From Bilabrum cf. latius (Eukaryota; Bigyra: Bicosoecida; Bigyra; Bicosoecida), in NCBI GenBank assembly GCA_965178125.1, contig OZ237754.1, positions 682,001 through 746,000 on the forward strand: DNA of 64,000 nucleotides. Reading direction: 5' to 3'. The position numbers were made by a program, and so were the translations under genes. A model generated the notes under the pieces. It saw nothing but the letters and a program-made list of their open reading frames with translations. It ran no database searches and was not told the DNA's origin. Positions 22,901-37,292 of the stretch are shown piece by piece (the first letter of the stretch is position 1; the number at the start of each line of letters is the position of its first letter).

Positions 22901-23771
22901 GGGGCTGAGTTTACCGTCAAGGATTAATCCAGTACGTGGTTTTGGCCGCTTGTTGATCAGCTACCAAGGCGACCAGCCGACTGCCATCCCACTATCAACA
23001 GGCTCCAGTCTGAGTTCAACTTCTGCGGCTACCATGATGAGCACATGGGATCACTCTAACATGATCTAGGTTCTAGATCTGCCTACAAGCAGATCTATTT
23101 GTCGGGTACTAGACAGCGTGCTGCTGTGTATGGGATTGCTCCAGGCGTGTGACTCCAAGGCGGATCATATAGTGGCACGTGCACATGAGCAATCGACGAG
23201 TAATTCTGATTCGGACGCAGACTCGAAGACGTCAGAACCAGATATCAGACAATCCGATGCTCGTGTTGCGAATGATATGGTAATATCTGGTGCTGCTGGA
23301 GCGTTGGCTGCTGTGGCTCGCTGCTTGGTAGAGGTACTGAAACACCAGCCTTACGTGGAAGCGAATCTCATCAATTTGATCACGCACGAGCAGGCCGAGA
23401 GAGTCTGGAGGTTGGCTGGTCATTCGATCACCCGTGAATGGAACCTGCCTGATGTTGGGTACCAAGAAGGGAGTATTTCGCTTGGCCACCAGCGGTCAGC
23501 AAGCGCTGCTCGTAGTTGCTTATCAACGCTACCAGAACTTGAGCAATTGCAAGTAGCCGTTGCTAGGGCAACACACCCTCTTCAGAGGCACAGAGCTGTA
23601 GAATAGGTCATGAAAGCCCAACCACCGCCACCATCGCAGCCCGTAGGCGATGTTTATTAGTCCCCTGCGCAGAAAGCTGTTGCGCCATTCTAGTCAAGTT
23701 CAAGCTAGAGCCCTTATGTCTGTAGTTTTAAGGTTTGTGAAAAGCTGAAGTGGATGGGCTTGGACACGTGA
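19953..23771 (+). CDS. Unknown multi-pass membrane protein, 1,272 aa, 17 TAG codons
   Basis: A single frame runs from ATG 19953 (after an in-frame TGA at 19947) to TGA 23769-23771 with no TAA/TGA but 17 TAGs (20091, 20148, 20220, 21024, 21138, 21561, 22065, 22158, 22173, 22467, 22599, 22884, 23067, 23604, 23658, 23691, 23706). An open stretch of 1,272 codons for TAA and TGA is very unlikely by chance. The N-terminal third is soluble; then eight or so hydrophobic segments occur at about 21285-21345, 21627-21690, 21850-21915, 21985-22050, 22200-22265, 22300-22370, 22545-22600 and 22635-22690; the C-terminal part is polar with an acidic Ser/Asp-rich stretch. No family recognised. Base composition and codon use are less GC-rich than in the housekeeping genes, suggesting a fast-evolving lineage-specific gene. 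Confidence 0.68.
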
Positions 23772-23924
23772 CAGTGTTGCTGCTTGGAGTAAGCTGCACT
23801 GTTGCAGACTAGTGTCCGACGAGCAGTGCAGGGTGTAGACAGTAGCAGCTTAGGTACCATCGCATCTGCACGTATTCCAGTACTGACACTACCACGCTGG
23901 CCGACCTGTCAAGGCAAACCCTGA

Positions 23925-24365
23925 CTGCACTCTGCAGTGGCAGGTGCAGGCCAAGTCACATGGTAGCGGGACCAACCAAGAAAAGGGCGGTCATGCTGCT
24001 GATCAGTACTTAAGACAACTATGTCCTGTCCGTATGAGACAATTCCAAGTTGCGCGGTCAAGCAGCTATTTTGATCCTAACGCCGTATGGGTTTCGGTGC
24101 TGATGCTAGAGTGGGAGCACGGGAACGTCTCGTTGGGTTCCGCTGGCAGTCGCAACCGGGTAGGCGGGTAGCCAACCGCTTGCTTGCGACGAGGCGCATC
24201 CGGGATACCTACCCTCTCTATGTTCAGGAGAGGGGCGAAGATTGGGTAATTTTTGATTTACTAGACTAGGTTGCGCGTGCACTCTGGCATCAGATGAGAG
24301 ACATATGGAAGGGCAAGGATGCTGGCACATCGTCTTGCACAGTCAAGGCATCCATGGATATGCCC
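23925..24365 (+). pseudogene. Decayed GH27 alpha-galactosidase 3' fragment with insertion
   Basis: Two blocks resemble exon 5 of the intact GH27 gene. Around 23933-23975 the translation QWQVQAKSHGSG parallels QWQVWAKPQANG of the intact gene; around 24296-24350 MRDIWKGKDAGT parallels VRDIWKHEDAGT. In the intact gene these blocks are separated by about 30 codons, here by about 320 bp of unrelated sequence that itself resembles a second locus (37.87-38.01 kb). The two blocks are in different frames and the upstream catalytic part is absent. I read it as a partial duplicate that acquired an insertion. A small ORF (24087-24521, with TAGs at 24261 and about 24429) overlaps it and may be fortuitous. 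Confidence 0.55.
24093..24245. repeat. Dispersed repeat, copy 1
   Basis: The stretch with gtctcgttgggttccgctgg, followed by a Cgcaacc... run and then gttcaggaga, resembles 37868-38008 in the same order and spacing, with many substitutions. It lies inside the interval that splits the GH27 fragment. Confidence 0.5.
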
Positions 24366-24533
24366 CCATGTATACCATGCTGGGCTCTTGCGGTATTGCG
24401 CCTTTGCAGCAGTGATCGGAACGCAAGGTAGCTCTGGCAATTAAAGGTGGTGCGAGGTGGAAAGAGATTGATTGGTCGCATCATTGGCACTGTATGCGTG
24501 AATTGCTGTCGTGCTTAACTGCAGCCGTTTGCT

Positions 24534-27500
24534 TCAGCCGAGCATTCCAATCGCTTTGGCATGGTCCACGGTGGTTGACAGTTGCGGCCCAAGCTGCATG
24601 CGGACGCGATTGGCCGAACCCAATCTCTCCCGGCACAGCTACTTCGCACTATTCCCCTGCTTCTACGCGCGCACAGTCCCATCGCTTCTCGCCAGTTCGG
24701 GCCTCCTCGAAAACCCGACAGATCCAGCGGCGGATGGCTGCATCCCTACTGGCCTTCGAGGCAGCAGCGGGTGCCTCCCGTCCCTGCACGCTGATGCCCG
24801 CTCCCAGGTGCTCATGAGGTCGAGCAACTCGGGTGCGACCATCTCGCGATACGCCTCCATCGTCAGGGGCCCTGTGCCTCCCGCCGATGACAGCAGCCTC
24901 AGCTGGTCTTTCTCGTGGTCCCACGCTTCTTGCGCCTGCTTTGCAGTGCCTCGCAAGTCATCAGCTGCCGCCGCACGCTTGGATTCGCTTCTTGCCGCAG
25001 GATCGGGCCGAAGCGCAGGCGTGTGGTCCTTCGCTGCTGATCGGGTGCCAACGACCTGCCTGGTATTGGATGAGGCCTTCTTCCTAGCCATCCGACCTGG
25101 CAAACGATGCAGATGTGCGCCAGACGCCTTGTTCGTCCTCTTGGCCGCCCGAATGCTACGCTTCAGCCGCCGTAGGCCGCGCTTCCTGTGCCGTCGCGCT
25201 TTCTTACTCAGTGCAAGCACTCGCTCAATCCCAGTGACTGGTGGCTACAGGGTCCGGTGCCTCTGCTTCGACTTGGTCTCAAGAGCTGCGGTTGACCATG
25301 GATCTTCCGCAGGGTTTCTACCGCTGACTGGATGCTGCTCACTGCCCTGATCCAGCGAGTGCATTAACTAGGAAGCGCTATCAAGCCCGACAAGACTACT
25401 ACTTGGACCAAACATGCTAGGGTCGCGCTCCCCAGGTACGCCATGGACCACCGCAGCTCCGAGCGTGAGTTGTCGCCTCTGGTGCTCCAGTGCCATCTTT
25501 CGGACCTCGATGGACTGCACGCTGCGCAGGGCGCTAGCACCACCACCCCCCCTCAAGGACAGGCTCTGTTCCACGTGCTCCATCATCTTCTGCACGCGCT
25601 CTTGCACCCGGGCGAGAATGCCAAGGTCATCGATTGTGATGCTGTCCTCGCCGGCGAGAAGGTGCTCCACGCCGTCATCCAGCCCTATGCCGAGCGCAAA
25701 GTGCGGCAGGAAGATGCCATCGCGAGGATCAACCTCCACGTTGTACTCAGGTTCGAGCATCGTGGCTGCCCTGTCCTCCACAAAGGTCTGGATGGACTCT
25801 CTCAGCTCCTCATTGTTCTCCTCGGCGTCCAGGAGTGCCTGCACTGCCATGGACTCGTGATCTACAGGCTTACTAATCGGTACAGCAGCATTTTCATGCA
25901 TACTGGTCGTACGGCTTGCCGACTGTGTAGTTGTTGCAGGCACTGGCTCGGCACGTGCAAGCCTGCTCTAGTCAGCAGACCCTGGTCGAGAGCTGAGACT
26001 ACTTGCTGACGACGGACTTGCGCTGCGAGACATGCTCCGCACACTGCCCCTGCTCGCCGATGACACGCTGCTCTCCTCCCACGGCATGATGCCCTCAAGC
26101 TGGCTCGTGGCAATCGAAGTCTGCCGCAAATCTGCCAGCATCTCATCGACCAGGCCAGTGCGCCTTGCTAGCCCCTCTACCTTGGCTGCAGCGTCTGACA
26201 GAATGGAGCTCACGTCAAGAATGCAGTGCTCCACTTCACCTGCAATACTATGATTGCTGCCAAGGGTCAGTTTCAGGGCTTTCGTTGCCTTAACTATGAG
26301 ACGGAGTCTAGCGATATTCTGGCGGGTGGTATTCTGGTGCAATCGCCTTTCGGTCCGGCGGCGGTGCCTCCGTGCCACCCTCCGCTCTCGCCGTCGTTGG
26401 TACGCCTCGTCGTCCTCGATCATTGAAAGGACGGCATGATCTTCGTCATCGCTTCCGCTAGAACCCGAGTCGGTTGTGGACTCGCTGGCTGCGACACTGT
26501 TTGCAGCACTGGAAGGCAACGGGCGTTCGGGCCGTTGCTTTCTAGCGGATTCGAAATTCTGTTGCACGTCAACAGCCCTCCCAATCTGCTGCAGGTGGGT
26601 ATTCAGGAGAGACACCTGCCTCACGACCCGCTCCCATCTCTCCCTTTGCTCTCCTTCCGGCCGCAGCAGCCGCTCCTGCTCTTCGGGCGACATCTCGGTG
26701 CCTGCAGCCAGTGCATCTTCCACCGTCATTGCAACGGAAGCGGTATCTGTTTCACCTTTCTCAAGTAACCTCACTCCACGCACCCCATCCATGTATGCGA
26801 TCCGCTCATCAACCTATGCTCCGCCCTCAATAGCCTCCCCGAATTCGTCTCTGGGAGCTGCGGCCCACTGCTGCACGTTGAGAGTGTACTTACGGTAGGG
26901 ATCCGAGGAGTGCACTGCGATGTAGTACGTGGGCGCACCTCCCAAAATAGGCACTGCCATGGGGTCAATGTATCCTTCATCGGATGGGCTGAAGCGAAGA
27001 GTTCCTGCCTTGGCCCCTGTAGCCACAGACCTCCACTGGTGGTCCTCCAAGGTTGGAATCGTCACGGTGGACGCAACAAGTGTGAAGGCTCTCGAGTCCT
27101 CCTCGACCCTGTTGCCCGAGGCACGGATGAACACTACTGGTCTTGAGTCCAGCTACCTAGGCGTGAGCTTGAACAGCCTCCACCCGTCGCTCCACGGCGT
27201 GACCTCTAGCTTACAATTAGGCGGAATTGGCACGATGTCCGAGTTGGAGGCATTGGCCACAAATGCTCGCAGGGCAATGCGCCTTTCCCTGATGCTGCTG
27301 ATCGAGTCAGGAATCTAGGCGAGGTACTCACCCATGCTGCTCATGATCTCAGCCATGGAATCCAACGGTGGGTTGATGGCATCGACATGGGCGCCTGCCT
27401 ACGTGCCGGTCTGCAGCGGGTCAGCTTGGTGAAGCATCCGCAGCGTAGGAATGACTTCCTCGTCCGATGAGCCAGACGTGGCCGAATCGTCTGAATCGAG

Positions 27501-30500
27501 GGAGCTCGATGGTCTAGCTCCATTTGCTGAGGATGGCTTTGACCGCCCCTTGCTCAACCCAATCGGTGATGCGCGTAGGCTTGTGCTAGTGTAGCCGGCA
27601 CCCTGCGGCTGCAGCAATGGTGCAAAACCGTCCACATGTACATCTCCGCGGCTATCGAGTTCTCGCGCAGTTTGACGAAGCAGCTGGAGCGCATCCTTCT
27701 CTTCATTTTCGAGCACTCGCTTTCCCGCCTTCTTGATACGACGGAGCTCCTCATCGTAGTCTTCTCGGTAGTGCCTCAGCTTGTTGGTCACCCTGTCAAA
27801 GTACTGGTCCCAGGGGAGCTTGTACTGGAGCGAGAGAGGGGGCCACTACGCGATTTCTTCATCCCGATAATTGATGGCCATTAGTGCCTTCAGTTGCCAG
27901 CTCTTCCTTGCGGCAGTGGAAGCGCCAAGCTCAGATCGAATGGCGGCACCATCAACGGACTTCGTGGCAGCTACGGAGACTTGCGGGACTCCCTAGGGAC
28001 GGCGCTTCCCGTGCCTGTCTGGTTGCGAGTTTGCTTCAGGGACGGTAGGTTGCTCACGGCCAGCAGCAGCTTGGTGATCCTGGGCTCTGCGATGGTCTTG
28101 GATTGGACCTTCCGAATGTGGCACGCAGTGCGGTGATACCTTAGCAGGTGGCCCACCCCCGCTACTGTCAAGTTGACCGATAGCACGGACATTACTGCCT
28201 GATGGCTTCGACTGCAGCGATGCCGCCGGAACTGGTGCAGCTGCCCCGGCATGACTACCTGCTAGCTTCGATCGCGACGTTGCCGCCGGAATTGGTGTAG
28301 CTGCCCCGGCATGGCTACCTGCTTGCTTCGATCGCGACGCTGCCGCCGGAACTGGTGCAGCGCGTTGCCCTGTTTTTGGGCTAGCAGCGCTTGACATCCC
28401 ATCTGTCTACATCCCATCCGGCACATTTGATGTCTCTGCGTTGCCTCCCATGCGTAGACTCATTGCAAGCGACTTGAGAACAGATAGCACTTTTCTCACT
28501 AGCATTGCCTTTCGGGTAGATCGAGCCAACTTTCTCATACCAGTAGCATTTGTGGCTGCTTCACTGACGGCAGCCTGCAGCCGCAGCTGCTCTGGAAGGG
28601 GCTTCAGCCTGGTTCGGTTGGGGTCTCCTCTGCGTATCTGCATTGTGGCTGCCCATATCGTATAGAATGGCTCCCTCCCAGGACGATCCGATGACTGCAG
28701 CAGCAGCTTCACCTGCCTGGTTGAGGCAGAGGGCACCTCTGCAGTGCGTGCGTGTACTACAGCAAACGCGGCCTGCACGATCCCATGGATACCAGTCTCT
28801 CTCTCGCGGCTTTGGATCGTCAGCGCATCTTTGGCCTGCGACAAAGATGAAACGTACGGCCGTGCCAGCCTTGGGTAGATCTGCAGCTGGTCTCCGTCCT
28901 GCGTCACCCCGGTGCACTGGGCAGACAGGCCCAGGCACCTTCCCCGGAAGCTAGCCTCCTGCAGAGCATGTGCGAATCCTGCCACAAGATCATCGGTATG
29001 AGATGGATGCAACAGTGGTACGAGGTGTGTTCCTGGCTAGAACTGCAGCGTGTTAAGCCCTGCGACCAGGAGCAGCGACTCATAGGCCCATTGCGAGACT
29101 CCGCCGGTGGGTGGGTCACAAGTGCCCCCGGTCTCCACCTCGCCACTTGGCACTGAAATACAACGAACCCGCACTACAATCAGATAGCAGGGTCTCCTGT
29201 TCGGCCCCAGACTGCTCGTGTCATTCAGATTAAGCTATAGGAAGTTGGCTGCATTCAGCATCGCTTGCACGCCACATTCACCCCATATCACTAGCCTTCT
29301 TGGGGACGTGTGGACTCTGCAGCCAGCCGGCACGTCACTGGATGGGAAGCGCAACTTGAAGCGTTCCGCTGCTACCTGCGCTGATTGTCCGGGAATGTCA
29401 ATAAAGTCCAGCGTGCACTCCAGTGCGCACCCAATAGGCGGTGGCTTGGAGCTGCCGGGGTATGTGCTACCTGCCGACGCAACTGGCGTGCTCAAGTTTG
29501 GGCGTATGTGCCACGCCTTCGCCTCGATCGGGTCCCACACTGCCCTCGATACTTTTAAGTAGTCTGTCAGCGATCCGTTGGTGGGCAATCTCCAGTCTGG
29601 CTTTGCGTGCTACAGCTGATCGAGGGCTCGGCCGGATGCAGTCTTGGGAGCGAGGCCCAGCACGGCCTGGTCTCGCGGCTGGTGGCTGGGCGGGTGGTTG
29701 TCTTTGGCTTGGTTGCTCGGAATCGACGTCACTGCTGTAGATCTGCCAGACTCAACCGCATCGTTTGCGCCTAGCACCGACCCCTCCTGCTGAGCAGAAC
29801 CTGGGCCATCATGGCTACCGAAGCCGTCGCGTGCGCTAGTGCCAGCGCTGTTCGAGAACGATCGTGACCCTGTGTCACTAGTCTGGGGATCAACGTCTTG
29901 AGCTTGATGCTAGCGCCTGCGGTTTTGATGCCTCTATTTTCCATGGCGACCTGAGGCAGGCCTGGCGCCCCCTTGCTCTTCACCTGTGGCCCGTTTCCTG
30001 CCTCTCTTGCCCTCCCTTGACCTTCCTCCGGGCGGTCCTTTCGCTGAGCTCCGAGTCGCCTCTGTATCCGTGCTTGGGCGGCTGTCTCCAAGAGCACTAT
30101 CTAGGCGGGCATCCGGTCGCCTGCTGTCTGGCCGCGACCGCAGTTTTGCTTCAGCCTCCCCGTATCGAAGGGCGCTTGAGCCGGATGTCGGTCGCGATGT
30201 CGCGCGGGGAGCGGCTGCACTTCTGTTGGCACTACCCCTCTAGACATCTGTGCTGAAAGTGGCCCGAAAAAGACTAGATAGGTCGTTTAATTCCTTCTTC
30301 GGCCCCGTGCTCTCGTCCTCCTCGGACCGATGCGTAGACACCTCCACAGGTGGCTCAGGGGTCGTGTCCAGGACCTAGGACGCGCCGTCACCGATCATTT
30401 TCTTCTTTCTCTTCTTCAATGCCCGTGCCCGACTTTTAAACATCATGAGTGCCTTAAACATGCTTCCGAGCACGTGCCACGGTCGATTGCGAGCAATCTT

Positions 30501-31232
30501 CCCGCCGTCCGTCTCGTACGGGATGCTGCTCGGTTTCTCGGGCACACGCTCGATCGAGGGCAACGATGATGCCCGGCGTTCTATTTCATCGCCACTACTC
30601 GAGCTGCGCGATCGATATGAAGGCATGGGTGAATTGCTCTAGTCCCAGCCTCCCATCGTACCAGCTGAATCGAGAGTGGCGGACGCCTTGCCGAAGCGTG
30701 ACGGTGACTGAGACGCGCCAGACAGATCCCAGGAGCCCGACACGTTCGATCGAGAGGAAACACCTCGAAGCAATGGCAGTTTCTACTATTTCCTCTTCCG
30801 AACTCGAGACAGCCGTCTTCGAATTGCAGCCTTCGCGCCGGGTGGCACCCAAAACGCACCGGTTGCTGTCTAGTCAGCTTTTGCATCTGACGAGACCGCG
30901 GGGGCTGAGGCCGACGCATTCTCGCTGCTCGCAACCTTTGCTCCGACCTATGATTGTAAGGTCGCTTGGTGCGGCTCCGGCCGCACCAGGTGAGCACGGG
31001 TATTCTGAACGACTCGCATGAACCTGCGACCGACGTCTTGTGTCACAGCTGAGTGCAGCTGTCGATTGCTTGAGTTGCTCTGCTAGATCTGCAGTCGAGC
31101 AACTCTGCGGACGGCAGCGGTCATGCTGCGATGAGCTACTGCAGCACCAACGTCCGAGTTGGGCCCTGCGTGCTGGATGACGCGCTCAACGTCGGAGACG
31201 TGTCGACCTCTTGTGCCATCGGAACTGTCCAT
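24534..31232 (-). CDS. Very large unknown protein, single exon, 25 TAG codons
   Basis: One frame is free of TAA/TGA from 31389 (TGA upstream) to the TGA at 24534-24536, about 2,280 codons, with 25 TAGs (for example 31083, 30948, 30786, 30783, 30375, 29610, 29235, 28407, 27399, 26814, 25968, 25368, 24663). The first in-frame ATG is at 31382, only 18 bp from the divergent GH63 start; I place the start at 31232 (MDSSDGTRG) to leave room for promoters, giving about 2,232 aa. Features: basic patches (RARALKKRKKK; RRRERRVARRHRRRTERR; KKARRHRKRGLRRLKR), three about 60-bp repeats encoding SRSK-x-AGSHAGAA, an acidic coiled-coil-like stretch (YDEELRRIKKAGKRVLENEE), and a beta-rich segment (PNCKLEVTPWSDGWRLFKL ... 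GGAPTYYIAVHSSDPYRKY) suggestive of a sandwich domain. No family recognised. Confidence 0.7.
28195..28375. repeat. About 60-bp in-frame triple repeat
   Basis: Three copies encode variants of PVPAAASRSKQAGSHAGAA within the giant minus-strand gene. Copies differ at several bases, so the array is older than those at 8.2 and 51.6 kb. Confidence 0.8.
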
Positions 31233-31400
31233 TAAATCAAGGATGCGAAAGCTTAAGCAAGTATCATTCGAAACAATACGGGCAAAATGCGCTCTCAAGA
31301 GCTGAGCACGAACGAACGAACGGATCTCCGTAGAATGGAACGTTCCATACGACACAGTCGCAACGATTTCACATTTCCGCATACCATCTCACCGTATTTG

Positions 31401-34400
31401 ATGAAATTGGCATTTACCGTCTTAGCTGCAGTTGCTATAGCTAGGCCGCGGGTGCTGCCAAGGCCGAATCTGTATTTTGGCACCACAACTGGTGGTCAAG
31501 CACCTGTGGTGTCCGGGATGATGTGGATGAATGCTGGTAACACAGACAACCTCCGTCACCAGGCCAAATAGTACCCAGAGTTCACTAAATGGGCTTGGAA
31601 TGTTCATGACGGGAGGGGATTTGGGCAGGCTCATTTGAACGATATCCGAACAGGGCTAGTGAGGCTGTAGCATCCGCGATCAAATATGCTGGCTTGTCTT
31701 TGTTTCCTCAACGTTGGATTGTATACTACCACATCTTACTCCTTCGCAGAATGCATCTCTAACATTTGTATCCGACACCACCGAAACCTCAGCAGGAACC
31801 TGGAGGGCCCGCCTGTCGTCCCAGTGCTCTCGGGACCAGGTCCAATAGCCACAGGGCATCATGTCGCTATTTCTGTACGCCGCAGCATACTCGTATGAGA
31901 ATGATGTAGCCTCTGAATCAGTCAACATCGGCTCGGTACGCCCCCTAAGGGTCTTGCCAGGCGTGCTGCCCGGCACTGGCAACGTGGCATCGTCTGATGC
32001 TGCCTTGCTGGTGCGTCCGGCAGGCACATAGTCGGACCAAAGCGACGATACCATTGGTAGAAGCATTAATAGCACTACACCGGCTGGATCGGGCATGTCG
32101 CCTCAGATCCAGGCCGGGGTTATGGTGGTGAAGCCTCGGCTGCTAGGGCCAGCAGAGTCAGATTCCGTGCACCTCCCGAGAGTCGTCACGGAGGAAAGGG
32201 GCGACCTGCTTGTGCCAAGGAACAAGGAGATCGTACCAATGGAGAGCAAGCTGCCCATCACGCGAGTGTTTTCCTACCTCGAGTCTGACCCGGGCCGGGT
32301 GTGGGAGGTCGAGGAGAGGGTCAGACAGGAGCTGGGGCAGGCTCTCTCTCGGGCTTCTCCTCAGTGGCAGAAGGCTTTCAAGGAGGAGCAAGAGAAGAAA
32401 GAAGAAGATAGGAGGCAGGTGGAGCGGCTGGGGCTGCTGTCCAGTCGTCTGCTGGGCGATGGGTGCGATTCGAATGTGGCGGTGGTGCAGGTGGTGGTGC
32501 CAACATGCGGATTTGAGGTGGATGTGGTTTGGGTTGCTGGGGCCGGTGACCTGGGCCGAGCGGTGCGTACTGGTGGCAGGGGTATAGGCGGTGCAAGAGA
32601 AGGTGACACGTCTGGATGGAGCGATTTCGGTTCGCTGGAGTCAGTCAGCTAGCGAGTGTGCCTTGCAGAAGAACGGCTGCTGGAGGCAGGCGGGCGGAGA
32701 TTGGCTGAGAAATTGGAGGGGGGGGACAAAGGAGGATAGAAGGAGGGACAGGGGGAGGGGGGTGGCAGGCGCGGGCGGCGTGCAAGGGCCAGGGGCGGCG
32801 GCAGTGCAGTGCACCCTGCGCCTCGCACAGCGGAAGATTTGATTCGGCAGACGGGCGAATGGAGCTCAGAGGAGCTAGCGCAAGCCGCGGGGTCTGAAGG
32901 AACGAGTGGCAGCCAAGCAGGACAAGCCCTGGAGGAACTCGCCGTGACAATGGACAGGGCTGCCACTGCTATAACGCGCGGGGCCTCGGGTGTCCTCGCC
33001 GTGCCTGGGCCAGCGGGGGAAGCGGAGGGGGAAAGAGGCCCCGATGGCTTTGACCGGGCAGCTGCACTGCGGCGGCTCTCAGCACGGAGGCAGATCCGCG
33101 CGGCGCTAGGTCTATCCAAGGAGAAGGCAGGGGAGTCCATGGGGGTGTGCGAAGGCAGTGCGGGGGGACGCGACGAACGTTCGCTGGAAGCCGCTGTGTC
33201 CATGTCGGAGTCGGCCGTGAGCAACCTCTTGGGCAGCGTGACGGAGTTCACGGGGCGGCAGGTGATCGAGAAGAGGACCGCGGACATGGCGCTCGTTCCC
33301 GGACAGCTGGCACCCAGGAGCTACGGAGAGCGCGGCAGCGACAGCTTCGAGACTGAGGTGCAGACGCTGTACACCGGCTGCCCGTCCAGGGCGGTGTTCC
33401 CTCGTGGGTTCCTTTGGGACGAGGGGTTCCACGCCGCGGTGGCTGCGGCAGTGGACCCCGCAGTGTCGGCGGACGTGTTCCGCGCGTGGATGTCGACGAT
33501 GAACGGCAAGGGGTGGATTCCCAGGGAACAAATCCTGGGGGCGGAGGCCAGGGGGGCCGTGCCTCCCGCGTTTAGGGTGCAGAGGCGCCTCGTGGCGAAC
33601 CCTCCGGCCATGCTGCTTGGGGTGTCCGACACGGTGAAGGCGCTCTCGTCACACGGTCTCAGGGAACAAGTAGAGGCGGGGTGGAGGCGTGGGGCGCTGC
33701 TGAGCGCTGCCTGGAAGCTCGGACCTGGAAGTAGCAGGCAAGGCGAGCAGGCCGAGGTCGACGCAGCGGGGGCCCTGGCTGGTGTGGGAGCCAGCAGCGG
33801 GGGGGCTGCCAGCTGCGTGCATGCAGCGCTAGAGGGTTGGGATGGGTCGGAGGAAGGGGCCTGGGCTGTGCTGGATACACTCATGAATGAATGTGACGGG
33901 GAAGGGCTTGGGACAGGTGCATCGCACGGTGGTGCCATTGCGCCTCTGCCCGCCCCCGAGGCCCGCTGGCCCTCTGCAGACGAGCTCAAGGCGTTCGCCC
34001 TGCGAAAGATGCTGAGGCACTACCGGTGGCTCGTGCGGACGCAGGCAGGCGCTACGGTGGGAGGCACACAGGTGGCTAAAGTGGCGGTGGATCCTGCAAG
34101 GTACGGCGTCCTGAAGGCAGAGGTGAAGCCAGGCGCACCGACCGCAGCCGAGCGCGCCAAGGAGGCCGCAGACCGCTGGCACTCGTCACACTGGACATTT
34201 CGCTGGAGGGGTGACGAGTGGTTCCGAGGCAACCACACGTTCCCATCGGGACTGGACGACTGGCCCCGCGGCGTGGTGCACACAACCGAGGACGCGCACG
34301 CCGACCTTGGCGCCTGGCTGGCTTGGACAGCTGGCGTGCTGGCTGGCTGGGCCTAGGATCTGGGGCACGAAGCAATGGCGCGGGCGCTGCGGGAGGACAG

Positions 34401-35346
34401 AGCCAGGATCATGGAGGGGCTGGAGTTGCTGTGGGACGAGACCACGGGGCTGTACTGCGACTGGGGACTGCAGGAGGCAGACGATCCCACCGCACACGCG
34501 GCGGGCTAGCGGCTGCACAACCAGCCCGTGCAGTCGGCGCCTCTTCTGGGAGATGCGCTGGGCCGCAGGCTAGGGGCGGGGACTGGCGTAGAGGCGGGCT
34601 GCTCGGCTGCGGGCGGCGGGAGGGCAGCGGAGCTGGAGCCCTTCTACAGCAGGTACATGCGCAGGGGCAAGGGCGTGCGCGGTCCTGCCGCGCGGTTCGG
34701 GTGCGTGTGTCACGAGGGGTACGCTAGCCTGCTGCCTGCGGTGCTGGGGCTGTTGGAGGATGATGGGGGCAGGGACAGCGACCGTCTCCGCAGGCAGCTG
34801 CAGATCCTGTCATCCACGGAAGGCATGATGTCGTCGTGCGGGCTGCGGTCACTCAGCAAGGGGAGGGGCATGGGGGGATACGCTGACGCCGAGGACGAGC
34901 GCAGGGTGAAGGGCATGTACCGCGATGCGGAGGATTATTGGAGGGGGAAGGTGTGGATGAATCTGAACTTCCTGGCTCTCAGGTCGGCGCGAAGGTACGC
35001 CGCGGGGGGCGGGCCCAACGCGGAGCTGGCTCGCGGGCTGGGTGAGATGCTTCGGTGCCGGATGGCGGGGTGCGTGACAGCCTCGTGGCAGTCGCAGGGG
35101 GAGATGCACGAGAACTTCGACGGGGATGTGACGAGTGCAGCGGGTGGTGATGCGGGTGCCGGTGGCGCGAGCTGGGTGGGTGGAATGCTGGCAAGCGTGA
35201 TTGGGGGTGGGGACGGCGGGGATGTGGCGAGTGAAGTCTGGACGCCGCGAGAGGCGGGTACCGGGGCCCATCCATTCACGGGATGGAGCGCGCTGGCAGC
35301 CAGGGTCGTGGCTGGCCGGATCGGGGAGGAGGAGGACTGGCAGTGA
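31401..35346 (+). CDS. MOGS: Mannosyl-oligosaccharide glucosidase (ER glucosidase I, GH63; 2 exons)
   Basis: Exon 1 31401-31658, 91-nt intron (GTGAGG...CGCAG), exon 2 31750-35346; 1,284 aa, stop TGA. It removes the outermost alpha-1,2-glucose from Glc3Man9GlcNAc2 on nascent glycoproteins in the ER. The first 18 residues are a signal peptide or anchor (MKLAFTVLAAVAIA). GH63 landmarks: PNLYFGTTTGGQAPVVSGMM, HDGRGFG, SRAVFPRGFLWDEGFH, SGLDDWPRG (catalytic acid Asp), MMSSCGLRSLS, YWRGKVWMNLNFLAL, MHENFD (catalytic base Glu) and HPFTGWSAL. TAGs at 31569, 31846, 32029, 32650, 32737, 34354 and 34507 are Gln. It is longer than the usual roughly 830 aa because of Gly/Glu/Arg-rich insertions at about 32650-33150 and 33700-33990. 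An ATG at 31287 would add 38 residues but spoil the signal peptide. Confidence 0.92.
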
Positions 35347-35562
35347 GCGCGGCGCAGTGAACTGGCGGGCCTGCTGATGTTTGGTGCGCTAACCTTGCTT
35401 GCACCGATGGTTAGGATAACAACATGCCGGACGAGCATCGAGCGTGCAAGCGCCCTGAGTGAGTGTGTATACTTATAATCTTGGGGTTTTTTGGTGCATT
35501 GAACGACAGCGCACCGAGACGCGTCATGGGGGACGGATCGCAGTATCTTGACGCTGCCGTAG

Positions 35563-37292
<1,730 letters not shown>

